A stretch of DNA of 64,000 nt from Micavibrio sp. (GCA_020718105.1 DYDA01000009.1:1-64000); one strand, 5' to 3'. Counted from the stretch's first letter, positions 25,645 to 35,336 are shown. The notes: generated from the sequence alone by a model not told the origin. Program-made: numbers and translations.

Positions 25645-28281
25645 ATGCCAGAGAAAAGGGTGCAACGGATTAAAATTGCTTCAGTTAGTCTTAATCAGAC
25701 GGTCTATGATTGGGCCAGAAACGTGCGTCATATCCTAAGCGCCATTGATCGGGCTGCCGCAGATCAAGCGGATATTTTATCAACGGAAGAGCTTTCCCTT
25801 GTGGGCTATCCCGCCGATGATTATCATCAGTGGAACAAAAATAATGATCTGACGTGGGATGCGTTAGCCTATCTTGCCGCTTATGCGGCAGAAAAAGCCC
25901 CTAACCTTGTCGTGACGGTTGGGGCTCCGTGGCATTACGCCGATAAAAGAAAGCTAACCTGTGATCCCGAATACAATATCGATAATCGCCCTTTTAACGT
26001 GCATGCCGTTTTAACGGGGGGGCGCGTTGTGGCCATGGCGGCCAAATCTATTTTAGCCGATGGCGCCGCAGAATACGAGCCTCGGCAATTTACGAATTGG
26101 CCTGCATTCAAGGGAACGGTTCAGATAACACTGCCTGATGATTCTATCATACCTTTTGGCAAGCCTGTCATAGCGTTGGGAACAGGGCAAAATTTCCTCA
26201 CGCTTGCTTATGAAATATGCGCAGAAGGTTGGCTTGGGCTGCGTAATGATTTAAGCATCAATCAGCGTGAACAGAACGAAGCGAGGACTCTTGTACGGCT
26301 TGCCTTAACGCATGACATTTCTGTTGTGCTTAATCCCAGCGCTAGCAAGCCAGAGCCAGCGATTAATAAAGAAAAGATTAGGGGGGAAGGGGTGTGTGTT
26401 TCCGGTTCTCGCTATTGTGGGGCTTATGTTTACACCAATTATCTGGGTTCGGCGTCAGGGACTTATGCGGCGGAAGGTAGCCAACTTTTTGTGCAAGGCG
26501 AAAAAATCATTCACCATGGTTATCGTTACTCGTTTCAGGATGTTTCATACAGCAGCGCGGTCGTGACTCTTCCCGTGGCGATGCGGGGGCAGCCCGATGC
26601 TGTTATCGCGCATGATTTTGCCGATTGTCCTATGCCCATGCGGGCAGGGCAGGAAGCTCCCTTCGATGCCGCTTATGCCGATGGCAAGATTGATGGTGAG
26701 CAGCTTGTCTATGAAGAATATATGCGCTCTATCGCGCTTTGGCTGCGTGACTATTTAGCGAAACAAAACCATGGGGCTCAAGGGTATGTTGTGTCATTGT
26801 CGGGTGGTAAAGATTCTGGTTACGGAGCGTTAGCTGTCTCGATGATGGTCGATTTGGATGTTCAGGAAAATGGGGTTGATGGTTTTTTTAAGCGGTTTGC
26901 GCATCTTGCGTATAAAGACGAAGTGCTGAAAATCTATGCCGAAAAGGGAGAGGCTGAGGCCGTTCGTTCTATAAAAAAGAACCTGCTCACTTGCGTTTAT
27001 ATCAAGGTGGACAACAGTTCACAGGAAACCTTGTATGCTGCGCGTTTTTTGGCTGAGGGCGGGAGGCTGTCGGACGGACGCTTGGCGCAAGGGCTTGGCG
27101 GCAAGTTTTTCGTTGTGTCTGCGCAGGCTGCGTTGAATGAAACAACCATGGCTTTTTCTGGCCTCAATCTGGATCATGTTGTTCGTGAAAATCTTGAAGA
27201 GATTTTGGGCGATCGGAAATATGTCGGATTGACGGATCTGGAACGTTTTGATCTTGCGCGTGCCAAAGGGCTTCGGCAAATCAAGGCTTATGTTGAAGCT
27301 GTGCCATGCACCGTTCCCGCGTTGCCGGATTATATCCATCGCGCTTGTGTTAATCCGTTGACGACGTGGGCTCGGGCGGCCGATGATATTACGCTTCAAA
27401 ATGTTCAAGCGCGTGTGCGCCTTCCCATTCCGTGGGCGATAGCCAATCAAGAACGTAAGATGGCGCTTGCAACCTCTAATGAATCCGAAGCTGTGCATAG
27501 CTATACAACGGCGGGAGGCGACATGCATATGGGGGGCTCGAATCCCATCGGGGGTGTGCCCAAACATGTGATTGTGGAGTCCTTAAAGTATTTTGAGCAG
27601 CGCGGAATGGTTGGCTTCGCCCCTGTTTCTGCCTTGCATTGGATTAATGAGCAGCAGCCTACTGCCGAATTGCGCCGAAGGGTGGCGGGAGCGCCACAAC
27701 AAACGGATGAAGCCGACTTGGGGTTTACTTATGAACAATCGCACTTCATTGAAGAAAAGTTGATTGTCGAACGGCAAACGCCTGCCGTTGTTTTAAGTCA
27801 AATGCGGGGGCATCCTTTGTTCGGCGATGATCTTGCCGCTTCTCGCGGTATTGTGCTGGGTTTTGTGCGTCGTTGGGAGTCCGGTCAGTTTAAGCGGATT
27901 ATGGCGCCTTTAGCACCGCATGTGGGCAGCAATGTGGATCCGCATCAAGCTGTGCGCACAACAGTTCTGGGCGACCATTTTCGTACGGGTGTGGCGCATA
28001 TGACGCTTGATCTTATGGCTGATAAAACCAATCATCAGACCGCGTTTCGTGATAAATATGGTATGTCTCTGGCGCAGGCCAAAGTCGCCGCTATGATTAA
28101 TCCTGACTTTAAGAAAGCGCTGTGCACGCTGTCTTTGGATGAATTGATGCAACCAGCCTTATGGAAGGTCTTTGAGAAAAGGAACCAATCGGTTTTGTGC
28201 CATGTCGCACCGAACCGCCCTTTGAAAAACAAGAGCGCTTTGAAGGCTATCGTTTTTAAACCTAATGAAGGAGGCGCATGA
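25645..28281 (+). CDS. nadE: glutamine-dependent NAD synthetase, extra-long
   Basis: Amidates deamido-NAD to NAD using glutamine. The N-terminal nitrilase-type glutaminase domain has the Glu-Lys-Cys triad (E48 or E49 in STEELSLVGYP, K134 in AAKSIL, C192 in YEICAEGW). The C-terminal synthetase has the P-loop LSGGKDSG (385-392) and ATSNESE/TAGGDMHMGG. 878 aa compares with 540-680 in most two-domain NadE; the extra length lies within and after the synthetase domain (for example after about 640). It overlaps nadK at its stop codon. Substrates from the preceding genes feed it. Confidence 0.93.
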   Translation: MPEKRVQRIKIASVSLNQTVYDWARNVRHILSAIDRAAADQADILSTEELSLVGYPADDYHQWNKNNDLTWDALAYLAAYAAEKAPNLVVTVGAPWHYADKRKLTCDPEYNIDNRPFNVHAVLTGGRVVAMAAKSILADGAAEYEPRQFTNWPAFKGTVQITLPDDSIIPFGKPVIALGTGQNFLTLAYEICAEGWLGLRNDLSINQREQNEARTLVRLALTHDISVVLNPSASKPEPAINKEKIRGEGVCVSGSRYCGAYVYTNYLGSASGTYAAEGSQLFVQGEKIIHHGYRYSFQDVSYSSAVVTLPVAMRGQPDAVIAHDFADCPMPMRAGQEAPFDAAYADGKIDGEQLVYEEYMRSIALWLRDYLAKQNHGAQGYVVSLSGGKDSGYGALAVSMMVDLDVQENGVDGFFKRFAHLAYKDEVLKIYAEKGEAEAVRSIKKNLLTCVYIKVDNSSQETLYAARFLAEGGRLSDGRLAQGLGGKFFVVSAQAALNETTMAFSGLNLDHVVRENLEEILGDRKYVGLTDLERFDLARAKGLRQIKAYVEAVPCTVPALPDYIHRACVNPLTTWARAADDITLQNVQARVRLPIPWAIANQERKMALATSNESEAVHSYTTAGGDMHMGGSNPIGGVPKHVIVESLKYFEQRGMVGFAPVSALHWINEQQPTAELRRRVAGAPQQTDEADLGFTYEQSHFIEEKLIVERQTPAVVLSQMRGHPLFGDDLAASRGIVLGFVRRWESGQFKRIMAPLAPHVGSNVDPHQAVRTTVLGDHFRTGVAHMTLDLMADKTNHQTAFRDKYGMSLAQAKVAAMINPDFKKALCTLSLDELMQPALWKVFEKRNQSVLCHVAPNRPLKNKSALKAIVFKPNEGGA

Positions 28282-29060
28282 TGAAACCCTATTTTCAAGC
28301 ATCAGACTCCCTCAGCGCTCAAATCGCTTTTAAAGAGTTTACGCGTCGTTATGGCCAAGCCATGTCTCCTTTGGAGGCGGATATTGTTGTGTCCTTGGGG
28401 GGGGATGGACAGACGCTCATCTCACTTCAAGACGCCATTCGTTTTAAGAAGCCTGTCTTTGGCATCAACTTTGGCCATATGGGGCATTTGCAAAACCTTC
28501 ACAAAGAATATGATGGATTGATAGAGCGTATCAACGCGGCGGTAACCCTTGTTCTGTGTCCTTTGCGTATCGAGGTTTCGTTTATGAATGGTTCCATACG
28601 GAATGATTTTGCCGTGAATGAAGCCTTTATTTGCAATCATAGCCGCACGGCCACGACCCATTTGCGTGTTCTTTTGGATGAAAAAGAGTTTTTTTCTAAA
28701 CTGTCTGGCGATGGGTTGATTGTTTCCACAACGGTGGGAAGCACAGGCTACAATAAGTCTGCGCATGGCCCCGTGTTGCCCCTTGATGACGATTTGTTTG
28801 TCCTTACGCCCAACAATCCACAGAGTCCGGAAAATAGTCGCCCCTGCGTTCTCAGGCCGCGTCCTGTTGAAGTGCAGGTTCTTGATCCTGTCTTTCGGCA
28901 GGCGGATGTTTATGTTGATAACCACAAGGTGGGAGAAGCGGCAAAAACCATCAAGCTTGTTTTAGATAATGCAAATGCCTATGAGTTGCTGTTTGATCCG
29001 GGGCAAACGTTGCATGAGAAAATCATGCGGACACAGCTTCTTGCATCAAAATTGGGTTGA
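28281..29060 (+). CDS. nadK: NAD kinase
   Basis: Phosphorylates NAD to NADP. Motifs: SLGGDG (38-43), the NE pair in FAVNEAF (110-116), and the segment TTVGSTGYNKSAHG (150-163), all diagnostic of NadK. 259 aa, slightly short, with a trimmed N terminus before GGDG. Two adjacent ATGs exist; 28281 has better spacing to AAGGAGG. Overlap with the nadE stop implies coupled translation. It completes a nicotinamide-to-NADP set. Confidence 0.93.
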   Translation: MKPYFQASDSLSAQIAFKEFTRRYGQAMSPLEADIVVSLGGDGQTLISLQDAIRFKKPVFGINFGHMGHLQNLHKEYDGLIERINAAVTLVLCPLRIEVSFMNGSIRNDFAVNEAFICNHSRTATTHLRVLLDEKEFFSKLSGDGLIVSTTVGSTGYNKSAHGPVLPLDDDLFVLTPNNPQSPENSRPCVLRPRPVEVQVLDPVFRQADVYVDNHKVGEAAKTIKLVLDNANAYELLFDPGQTLHEKIMRTQLLASKLG

Positions 29061-29090
29061 AGGCAGAAGAAGAGGGTTCATATTGAAAAT

Positions 29091-29183
29091 TGGCGGAGAC
29101 AGAGGGATTCGAACCCTCGATACAGGTATACCCCGTATAACGGTTTAGCAAACCGTCGCCTTCAGCCTCTCGGCCATGTCTCC
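29091..29183 (-). tRNA. tRNA-Ser (anticodon GCU)
   Basis: On the minus strand a full cloverleaf is seen. The acceptor stem GGAGACA pairs with TGTCTCC, followed by G and an encoded CCA (29091-29093). The anticodon arm ACGGTTTGCTAAACCGT shows GCT, a long variable arm follows (TATACGGGGTATA) as expected for serine, and the T arm is GAGGGTTCGAATCCCTC. 93 nt. Stands alone. Confidence 0.97.
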
Positions 29184-29220
29184 GCATCTCGTGTCCTTCA
29201 GGGGCTAAGGCTGAAGGTCT

Positions 29221-29273
29221 TATTGTTTTGCTCGCCTACGCGAGCGGTATTGTTTTGCTCGCCTACGGCGAGC
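29221..29273. repeat. tandem 26/27-bp repeat containing hairpins
   Basis: TATTGTTTTGCTCGCCTACG begins both copies (29221 and 29248). Each copy ends in a short dyad, GCTCGCC-TAC-GGCGAGC in the second (29257-29273), which is followed by TTTT and could act as a weak terminator on the + strand. It lies between tRNA-Ser and the glucan synthase-like gene. Confidence 0.6.
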
Positions 29274-29386
29274 TTTTCCCGCTCTGTAGCGAGAAGGGTT
29301 GTGTATACCGCGCTTTTTTGTGTTTTAAAACAAAAAAAGGTGCTCTAAAAAGGTTCTTTTTCGTGCGTTCTGAGGCTGTTTTGACC

Positions 29387-31951
29387 TTAAAGCGTACTTG
29401 TTTTCTTGCCCATGGCATTAATCAGCGAAGTGATGAGCGCCGCCCAATAGGGCAGGGTTTGAACCAGCAACATTCCCGACCAAAGAACGGCGTTTTGATT
29501 GGACGTCTCGAACTTATAAAGAATCGAGAAGGCCGCGATTAAGAGGGCGAGCAAAAGGCCGATTTCTTCTTGTGCCATTAGAAAGGCTTGCGTAGCGGCT
29601 GGCTTATCATCGCATTTGGGGGTGCGGATAAAGGGCTTGCCTGATGTGAACAAGCCTTGCCAGACCGCGCGTCCCACGGCGTGGGTGAGGGCCATGCCCG
29701 CCAGTGCCGCGCCAAGGCGATCCCGCCAGCCGCACTTGACGCGCACATGATAAAGCCACAAGCCTGCGACGACTTTGAAGACAAAGACGCTAAGCGTTGG
29801 AATCAGAAAAACGGCGGGGGGAAACTCCACCCATTTCAGGAGGAGAAGAATCGACCAGAAAACGGCCGCCGCGACAAAGACCATATGCGCGGCATCGGCA
29901 AACCATGGAAGCCAGCCCGATACAAAATGATAGCGTTGCCCCGATGTCAGCCTTGCGCCGTCCAGCCCTTTTTCTTCGCTGAGCGCGCGCCAGTGGCGCT
30001 TGAGAATTTGCACCGCGCCATAGGCCCAGCGGAAGCGTTGCGTTTTATAGCCGCCGAAACTGTCAGGGATCAGGCCGCGTCCAAGCGAGTGTTCAAGATA
30101 CACGGCCTCATAGCCTTTTTCGAAGAGGCGTAAGCCAAGTTCGGCATCCTCACAAATGCACCACTCCGCCCAGCCTTTAACGCTGCTGAGCAGATCGCGG
30201 CGGATCAGTGTCATCGTGCCGTGTTGGATGATCGCATTGCGTTCATTGCGTTGAACCATGCCGATGTGGAAAAAGCCTGCGTACTCCCAATAGCAAAGCC
30301 GTTTAAAGAGGCTTTCGCTGGCGTCGCGGTAATCTTGTGGCGCTTGCACAATGGCGACTTCGGGTTTGTCAAAGTAGGGGATGGTTGCCCGAAGCCAGTC
30401 GGCAGAGACGATGTAATCGCTATCGATGACGCCGACGATGGCGGCATCCTTGGCCGTTTGGGTAAGGGCGAAGTTGAGCGCCCCCGCCTTAAAGCCCGGC
30501 CATTGGGGAAGATGGAAAAAGCGAAAACGAGGCCCCAGTTTGGCACAGTGGTCTTGCAAAGGTTTCCAAACTTCTTCGTCTTTGGTGTTGTTGTCTATGA
30601 CAAGAACTTCAAAATTAGGATAGGCCAGATCAGCCAGAGCATTCAGCGTTTCAATGACCATTTGCGGCGGCTCGTTATAACACGGCACATGGATGGATAC
30701 TTTGGGCGCGTTCTTGGCGGGCTCTTGGTCAATCGGTGGGAAGGCGCGTTTGCGGTTGGCCCACATGACCTCGGTCAGCTCTAGCCCGTCCACCAGCAAA
30801 AGCGCCAGCAAGACAATTTGAAAACCGATCAAGACAATCCACGCGATGGTGTTGGCGTTGATGATTTTCTCAGCCATTGCGACCATGATCGCCCAAATTA
30901 AAAGAGAGGCGACGGCTTGGATAAGGGCGGCATAAAACACTTGGCCTGCAAATTTTAAATCTTGCCGTTTGCGCACAAACCATTGGATGGGGAACAGAGC
31001 CAAAAGCGAAGCGACAAGGCAGCCCCAAAACCAGTGAATGGATTCGCGAACAATGCCGCTCATCGTAAATTTGACGTTGCGATCAGCGTCCCAAAGTCCC
31101 CAATGCGCGCCGACGGTTCCTTCGATCCCGCGCTTCCACGGCGCATCGATGGATTCAACGATGGAATAATCAAGCCGCGCTTCACTCGCATAGATTAAAA
31201 ATTCACGGATGAATTTTGCTTGGTTGATTTGTGAGGGTTCTGCGCCTTTGATCCATTGCCCTTCGCTGGGCCAACCGACTTCGCCCAGAAGGATGTGCTT
31301 ATCAGGAAAAGCGGCTTGCAGTTGATCCATGCGATACTTGACATAGGGCAGGGCACCCAAAATATCGACGCCTTCCCAATAAGGAAGGATGTGAACCGTG
31401 ATGAAGTCCACAGCGCGGGCCAGTTCCGGATGATCCAGCCAAACATGCCAAGGTTCAGCCGTTGTAACGGGAATATCAATCTCGCGTTTGACGCGCTCGA
31501 TATAGGCCACGAGCGCCTCAACAGTTGTGTCGGCGCGCAAGATCGTTTCATTGCCGACGATGGCGCGTTTGATGTTGCTGTGTTCTTTGGCCAGCCGGAT
31601 CAGGCGTTCGATTTCCGCCACGTTATCTTTATCGTTAGGCGATATCCACGCGCCCGCAAAAACACTCAGTTTATTTTTTTTTGCCAGAGGGATGATGCGG
31701 TCAAGGCCATCACTAAGGCCATAAAGGCGAATGGCTTCGGCTTGACCTGCAATAAGGCTCATGTCTGTGATGATTTGCTCATCGCTGAGGCGGCTGGAGT
31801 CGTTGCCTGCTTGCCAAGCGCTATAGGACAGGCTGTTGATTTTGCCGCCCCACGGTTTTTGCCATGCCCCCTGGTTGACAAGTGCCCAAACAGACAGATT
31901 GCCTGTCAGGACAATAAGAAGAACAAGAAGCGTGTGTTGAATTGTTCTCAT
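29387..31951 (-). CDS. GH17-GT2 fusion, beta-glucan synthase-like
   Basis: 854 aa inner-membrane enzyme. Residues 1-25 are a signal anchor. About 35-300 form a GH17-like (beta-1,3-glucanase/transglycosylase) domain with both expected acids: E135 in VGNETIL and E224 in LGEVGWPSEG. Transmembrane helices (about 310-395) precede a family-2 glycosyltransferase (about 420-660) with HVPCYNEPP, the DSD motif in VIDSDYIV, ICEDAELG and QRFRWAYG. More helices finish the protein. The layout resembles NdvB/NdvC-type beta-1,3-glucan synthases of Bradyrhizobium. Likely makes and rearranges a periplasmic or exported beta-glucan. Transcribed after the MlaC-like gene. Confidence 0.87.
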   Translation of the reverse strand: MRTIQHTLLVLLIVLTGNLSVWALVNQGAWQKPWGGKINSLSYSAWQAGNDSSRLSDEQIITDMSLIAGQAEAIRLYGLSDGLDRIIPLAKKNKLSVFAGAWISPNDKDNVAEIERLIRLAKEHSNIKRAIVGNETILRADTTVEALVAYIERVKREIDIPVTTAEPWHVWLDHPELARAVDFITVHILPYWEGVDILGALPYVKYRMDQLQAAFPDKHILLGEVGWPSEGQWIKGAEPSQINQAKFIREFLIYASEARLDYSIVESIDAPWKRGIEGTVGAHWGLWDADRNVKFTMSGIVRESIHWFWGCLVASLLALFPIQWFVRKRQDLKFAGQVFYAALIQAVASLLIWAIMVAMAEKIINANTIAWIVLIGFQIVLLALLLVDGLELTEVMWANRKRAFPPIDQEPAKNAPKVSIHVPCYNEPPQMVIETLNALADLAYPNFEVLVIDNNTKDEEVWKPLQDHCAKLGPRFRFFHLPQWPGFKAGALNFALTQTAKDAAIVGVIDSDYIVSADWLRATIPYFDKPEVAIVQAPQDYRDASESLFKRLCYWEYAGFFHIGMVQRNERNAIIQHGTMTLIRRDLLSSVKGWAEWCICEDAELGLRLFEKGYEAVYLEHSLGRGLIPDSFGGYKTQRFRWAYGAVQILKRHWRALSEEKGLDGARLTSGQRYHFVSGWLPWFADAAHMVFVAAAVFWSILLLLKWVEFPPAVFLIPTLSVFVFKVVAGLWLYHVRVKCGWRDRLGAALAGMALTHAVGRAVWQGLFTSGKPFIRTPKCDDKPAATQAFLMAQEEIGLLLALLIAAFSILYKFETSNQNAVLWSGMLLVQTLPYWAALITSLINAMGKKTSTL

Positions 31952-31957
31952 GGCGTT

Positions 31958-32581
31958 TTAGATTTTCTTGCTTTGCCTCATTTTTTCGGTCTTTTCGTCT
32001 AAGGAACGCAAAAGGGTCGGCATGCCTTCGCGCTTGATGATTGACGTAAAATCGGCGCGGCGCGTAGCGAGTTCACTGATTGAGGCATCAAGATAAACAT
32101 CAACGATGCGCAAAGCGCCCGCTTCATCAGGCCGAAGAAGATAGTTGAGAATGACGGGAGTGCTGCCCTTGGGCGTTAATGTCGTTTCAACCATGATGCC
32201 GCCACCCGCTGCTGGTTTCTCGCCGCCGACTTTGAAGACTTCGCCATCGTATTTTGTAAAGCGGCTGGCGTAAGTTGCGATGGAAAAAGCGGAAAAAGAG
32301 CCTACCAGTTTTTCTTGTTCCTCGTGGCTGGCTTTCACCCAAGCGGCGCCGACAGCATAACGCGCCATAAGAGGCAGGTTGAACGTGGCCGAGACGGCAG
32401 GCTCCAGCTTTTTATAACGTCCCTCAAAACCAAGCTCTGGGCCCTCTTGCATGGTTGTTTGAAGAGCATCGTAGAATTTCTGAACGATGGCGGCGGCAGG
32501 CGTTTCGGCTTGCGCGGGCGCGGCCAAAAAGAGAGTCGTAAGAAAAAAGGGAAGGGCAAGAAAGGTCGCAACGCGTTTCAT
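31958..32581 (-). CDS. MlaC/Ttg2D-family phospholipid-binding periplasmic protein
   Basis: 207 aa with a signal peptide cleaved after AQA. Domain features of the MlaC family: an N-terminal helix IVQKFYDALQ, FNLPLMARYAVG, then VSSFSAF-like and YASRF segments, and a C-terminal ADFTSIIKREGMPTLLRSL. MlaC shuttles phospholipids between membranes; relatives (HpnM) accompany hopanoid genes. No MlaD/E/F genes adjoin it; instead it is six bases upstream of the GH17-GT2 gene. The ATG at 32581 is chosen because it begins the signal peptide. Confidence 0.85.
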   Translation of the reverse strand: MKRVATFLALPFFLTTLFLAAPAQAETPAAAIVQKFYDALQTTMQEGPELGFEGRYKKLEPAVSATFNLPLMARYAVGAAWVKASHEEQEKLVGSFSAFSIATYASRFTKYDGEVFKVGGEKPAAGGGIMVETTLTPKGSTPVILNYLLRPDEAGALRIVDVYLDASISELATRRADFTSIIKREGMPTLLRSLDEKTEKMRQSKKI

Positions 32582-32688
32582 CAAAAACCACCGAAAAAGA
32601 TCAAGGGAATAGGAACAAGCAAGGGGCGCTTTTTTCAACGCCCCACACCATAGCGGAATATGCCCCCCGTTCAAGGCGAAAGTATGGC

Positions 32689-32982
32689 TTATGAAGCGTC
32701 CCTGATTTGAACCGCTGCTTTTAAAAGGTCGTTGACGCGCGTTTGCCAGCCTTTGCCGCTGGCTTTCAGGGCGGTCAGAACTTCCGTATCAAGGCTTAGG
32801 CTCACGACGGTTTTGCTGCGTCCGGCGGGTCTCCCACGCCCCCGCTTATAAGCCGCGACGATTTCCGGCGCGACTTCGCTGGCGGGACGCATCTTTCTCA
32901 TAAGGGAAAGGGGGAGCGGCGGCAGTGCAGCAGAATCCCAATCGGCTTTCGAAATCTTAGATGGTTTACGTGTTGTCGTCAT
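32689..32982 (-). CDS. brnA: BrnA-family antitoxin
   Basis: 97 aa. The C-terminal half (GRPAGRSKTVVSLSLDTEVLTALKASGKGWQ, described here as a ribbon-helix-helix segment) is the DNA-binding part expected of BrnA, with the hallmark WQTRVNDLLKAAV ending. The N terminus would wrap the toxin. Its start overlaps the 3' end of the toxin gene by 17 bases, the usual toxin-first order for BrnTA. It is predicted to repress its own operon through the palindrome at 33250-33271. Confidence 0.88.
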   Translation of the reverse strand: MTTTRKPSKISKADWDSAALPPLPLSLMRKMRPASEVAPEIVAAYKRGRGRPAGRSKTVVSLSLDTEVLTALKASGKGWQTRVNDLLKAAVQIRDAS

Positions 32983-33232
32983 AAAAACGCCTTTCCCGAT
33001 TATTGGCCTTACGGAGTCCAATAATCCGTATTTTATTTTTGCGTAGCGTATAAACCATGACATGCAAACGACCCCAAATTGTGCCATAGGCAACAAAACG
33101 AGCTTCGCCATAGTCCTTGCGCGTGTCTTCTACGGCTTGAGCTGTTTCCCAATCGAACACCTCCGCATGGTCGAAATCGACGCCATGCCGGATCAAGTTC
33201 ATTCTGGCTTTATTCTCATCCCACTCATACAT
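32966..33232 (-). CDS. brnT: BrnT-family ribonuclease toxin
   Basis: 88 aa RelE-fold toxin that cleaves mRNA and is neutralised by BrnA. Family pattern: MYEWDENKARMNLIRHGVDF at the N terminus, then VEDTRKDYGEARFVAYG, then VYTLRKNKIRIIGLRKA and RERRFYDD. The basic and His residues at the usual catalytic positions are present. I use the ATG at 33232; a GTG at 33241 would add three residues. Confidence 0.9.
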   Translation of the reverse strand: MYEWDENKARMNLIRHGVDFDHAEVFDWETAQAVEDTRKDYGEARFVAYGTIWGRLHVMVYTLRKNKIRIIGLRKANNRERRFYDDNT

Positions 33233-33249
33233 CGTGAACACGTGTTTCT

Positions 33250-33271
33250 AATAAATATAGCTATATTTATT
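33250..33271. promoter_or_regulatory. 22-bp palindromic operator of the BrnTA module
   Basis: A perfect AT-rich palindrome, core ATAAATATAGCTATATTTAT (33251-33270), extends one base each side. It lies 18 bases upstream of brnT, in the short gap to dxs, where BrnA would bind for autoregulation. Confidence 0.75.
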
Positions 33272-33278
33272 CAGTTTG

Positions 33279-35291
33279 TCAAGCGCTGGCGATCACCGTT
33301 TTGGCGGCCTCAACCCCAAGAGCCTCAAGGGCGGTTGCGACGATATGCTTGGCGGTTAAGCCTGCTTCCTCGTACTGCTTGACTTGCGTGTCTTGCAATT
33401 GGAAGCGATCGGGCAGAGTCATGCAGCGGATTTTCATCCCGTGATCCATCGCTCCCAGATTGGCCAGATGATGCACAACATGGCTGCCGAACCCGCCGAT
33501 AGAGCCTTCCTCAATCGTGATCAGAACCTCATGGTTTTTGGCGAGGCGTTGGATCATTTCCAGATCAAGCGGCTTGGCAAAGCGCAGATCGGCGATGGTG
33601 GTGGAAAGGCCACGCGAATCTAATTCCTCCGCCGCTTTACGGCATTCGCCAAGGCGCGTGCCAAGGTTGAGCAGCGCAATCTTGCTTCCTTCCTTGACGA
33701 TGCGGCCACGTCCGATGGTCAGGACTTCGCCACGGTCGGGCAGCTCCATGCCAGAGCTATCGGCGCGAGGATACCGCACTGCCGTAGGGCGATCGTTGAT
33801 GGCGGCGGCGGTTGCGACCATGTGGGTCATTTCAACCTCGTCCGAGGGCGCCATAACGATGATATCGGGAAGGCAGCCCATCAAAGCCAAATCGAACGAT
33901 CCGGCATGTGTCGCGCCATCCGCGCCCACCAAACCGGCGCGATCCATCATCAAACGAACAGGCAGCTTTTGCAAAACGACATCGTGCATGACTTGGTCAT
34001 AGGCGCGTTGCATGAATGAAGAGTAGATGGCGCAGAAAGGTTTAAGCCCTTCGCAAGCCAAGCCTGCGGCAAAGGTGACCGCGTGCTGCTCGGCAATACC
34101 AACATCGAACAGGCGGCCTTCAAAACGGCGACCAAAGATATCAAGGCCCGTTCCGGCGGGCATGGCGGCGGTAATGGCGACGATCTTGTCGTCATGTTCG
34201 GCCTCTTTGACCAGAGCATCGGCAAACACACGCGTGAAGGATGGGGGCGCGTTCTTGGCGCTTTCTTGTGCGCCTGTGACGATGTTGAATTTGGCGACGC
34301 CATGCATTTTGTCGGGCGCGCAGACGGCGGGCGCATAGCCATGCCCTTTTTCTGTCACGATATGGATCAAAACGGGGCCGCCCTCTTGATTATCGCGCAC
34401 GTTTTCCAAAACAGGAATCAAATGGTCAAAGTTATGACCATCGATGGGGCCAACATAATAGAATCCCATTTCCTCAAACAGCGTGCCGCCTGTCACAAGC
34501 CCACGGGCGTAATGCTCAGCCTTACGCGCCGCTTCCTTTAAAGGGCGGGGGAAAATGTTGGCAAACTCTTTGCCGATATGGCGGAGCTTGCGGTATTCCT
34601 TAGACGATGCGATGCGTGAAAGGTATGAGCTAATCGCCCCTGTTGGCGGCGCAATCGACATATCATTGTCATTGAGAATGACGATAAGGCGCGAATCCAT
34701 CGCGCCCGCGTTGTTCAACGCCTCATAGGCCATGCCTGCGCTGATCGAGCCATCGCCGATCACGGCAATCACTTGGTTTTTCTTTTGTGCGAAATCACGC
34801 CCTACCGCAAAGCCTACCGCTGCCGAAATGGATGTAGAGCTGTGCCCCGCGCCGAACGGATCGTATTCGCTTTCCTCGCGCTTTGTAAAACCTGATAGCC
34901 CGCCGCCTTGACGCAGCGTGCGGATGCGATCCCTGCGACCCGTAAGAATCTTGTGAGGATAAACCTGATGCCCAACATCCCAAATCAACGTGTCGTCAGG
35001 CGTGTTAAAGACGTAATGCAGCGCAACGGTTAGTTCAACCACACCAAGGCCAGAGCCGAAATGCCCACCTGTGGACGAGACGGTATCGATCACTTCGGCG
35101 CGAAGCTCATCCGCCAGTTGCGGCAACTGTTCGGGCGTCAGCTTTCGCAGGTCATAAGGCACTTTGACCGTATCAAGAAGCGGCGTGGCAGGGCGACCAT
35201 TGAATGAGGGCACATCGCCTGCCTCAACAACGCATCCTTCGTCGGGACATAGGGCGTGCAAGGGTTTCTTATTTTTTTGGGTGAGCGACAC
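33279..35291 (-). CDS. dxs: 1-deoxy-D-xylulose-5-phosphate synthase
   Basis: First enzyme of the MEP isoprenoid pathway: condenses pyruvate and glyceraldehyde 3-phosphate with thiamine diphosphate. 670 aa, normal. The TPP-binding motif begins at [20 protein letters not shown] and runs to [35 protein letters not shown] and the C-terminal LRFAKPLD region also match. The GTG start at 35291 follows AGGAGAACC. About 7 bases after the BrnTA operator; not obviously co-regulated with it. Confidence 0.97.
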   Translation of the reverse strand: MSLTQKNKKPLHALCPDEGCVVEAGDVPSFNGRPATPLLDTVKVPYDLRKLTPEQLPQLADELRAEVIDTVSSTGGHFGSGLGVVELTVALHYVFNTPDDTLIWDVGHQVYPHKILTGRRDRIRTLRQGGGLSGFTKREESEYDPFGAGHSSTSISAAVGFAVGRDFAQKKNQVIAVIGDGSISAGMAYEALNNAGAMDSRLIVILNDNDMSIAPPTGAISSYLSRIASSKEYRKLRHIGKEFANIFPRPLKEAARKAEHYARGLVTGGTLFEEMGFYYVGPIDGHNFDHLIPVLENVRDNQEGGPVLIHIVTEKGHGYAPAVCAPDKMHGVAKFNIVTGAQESAKNAPPSFTRVFADALVKEAEHDDKIVAITAAMPAGTGLDIFGRRFEGRLFDVGIAEQHAVTFAAGLACEGLKPFCAIYSSFMQRAYDQVMHDVVLQKLPVRLMMDRAGLVGADGATHAGSFDLALMGCLPDIIVMAPSDEVEMTHMVATAAAINDRPTAVRYPRADSSGMELPDRGEVLTIGRGRIVKEGSKIALLNLGTRLGECRKAAEELDSRGLSTTIADLRFAKPLDLEMIQRLAKNHEVLITIEEGSIGGFGSHVVHHLANLGAMDHGMKIRCMTLPDRFQLQDTQVKQYEEAGLTAKHIVATALEALGVEAAKTVIASA

Positions 35292-35336
35292 AACGGTTCT
35301 CCTGAATTATTACTATCGAATAAGGGATTGATGAAT

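Noticed and set aside
29221-29273. CRISPR array
   Set aside because: Only two adjacent near-identical units with no spacer between them; this is a tandem repeat.
30221-30784. Long plus-strand frame opposite the glucan synthase-like gene
   Set aside because: Antisense to a gene with clear GT2 motifs; no family motif or ribosome site of its own.
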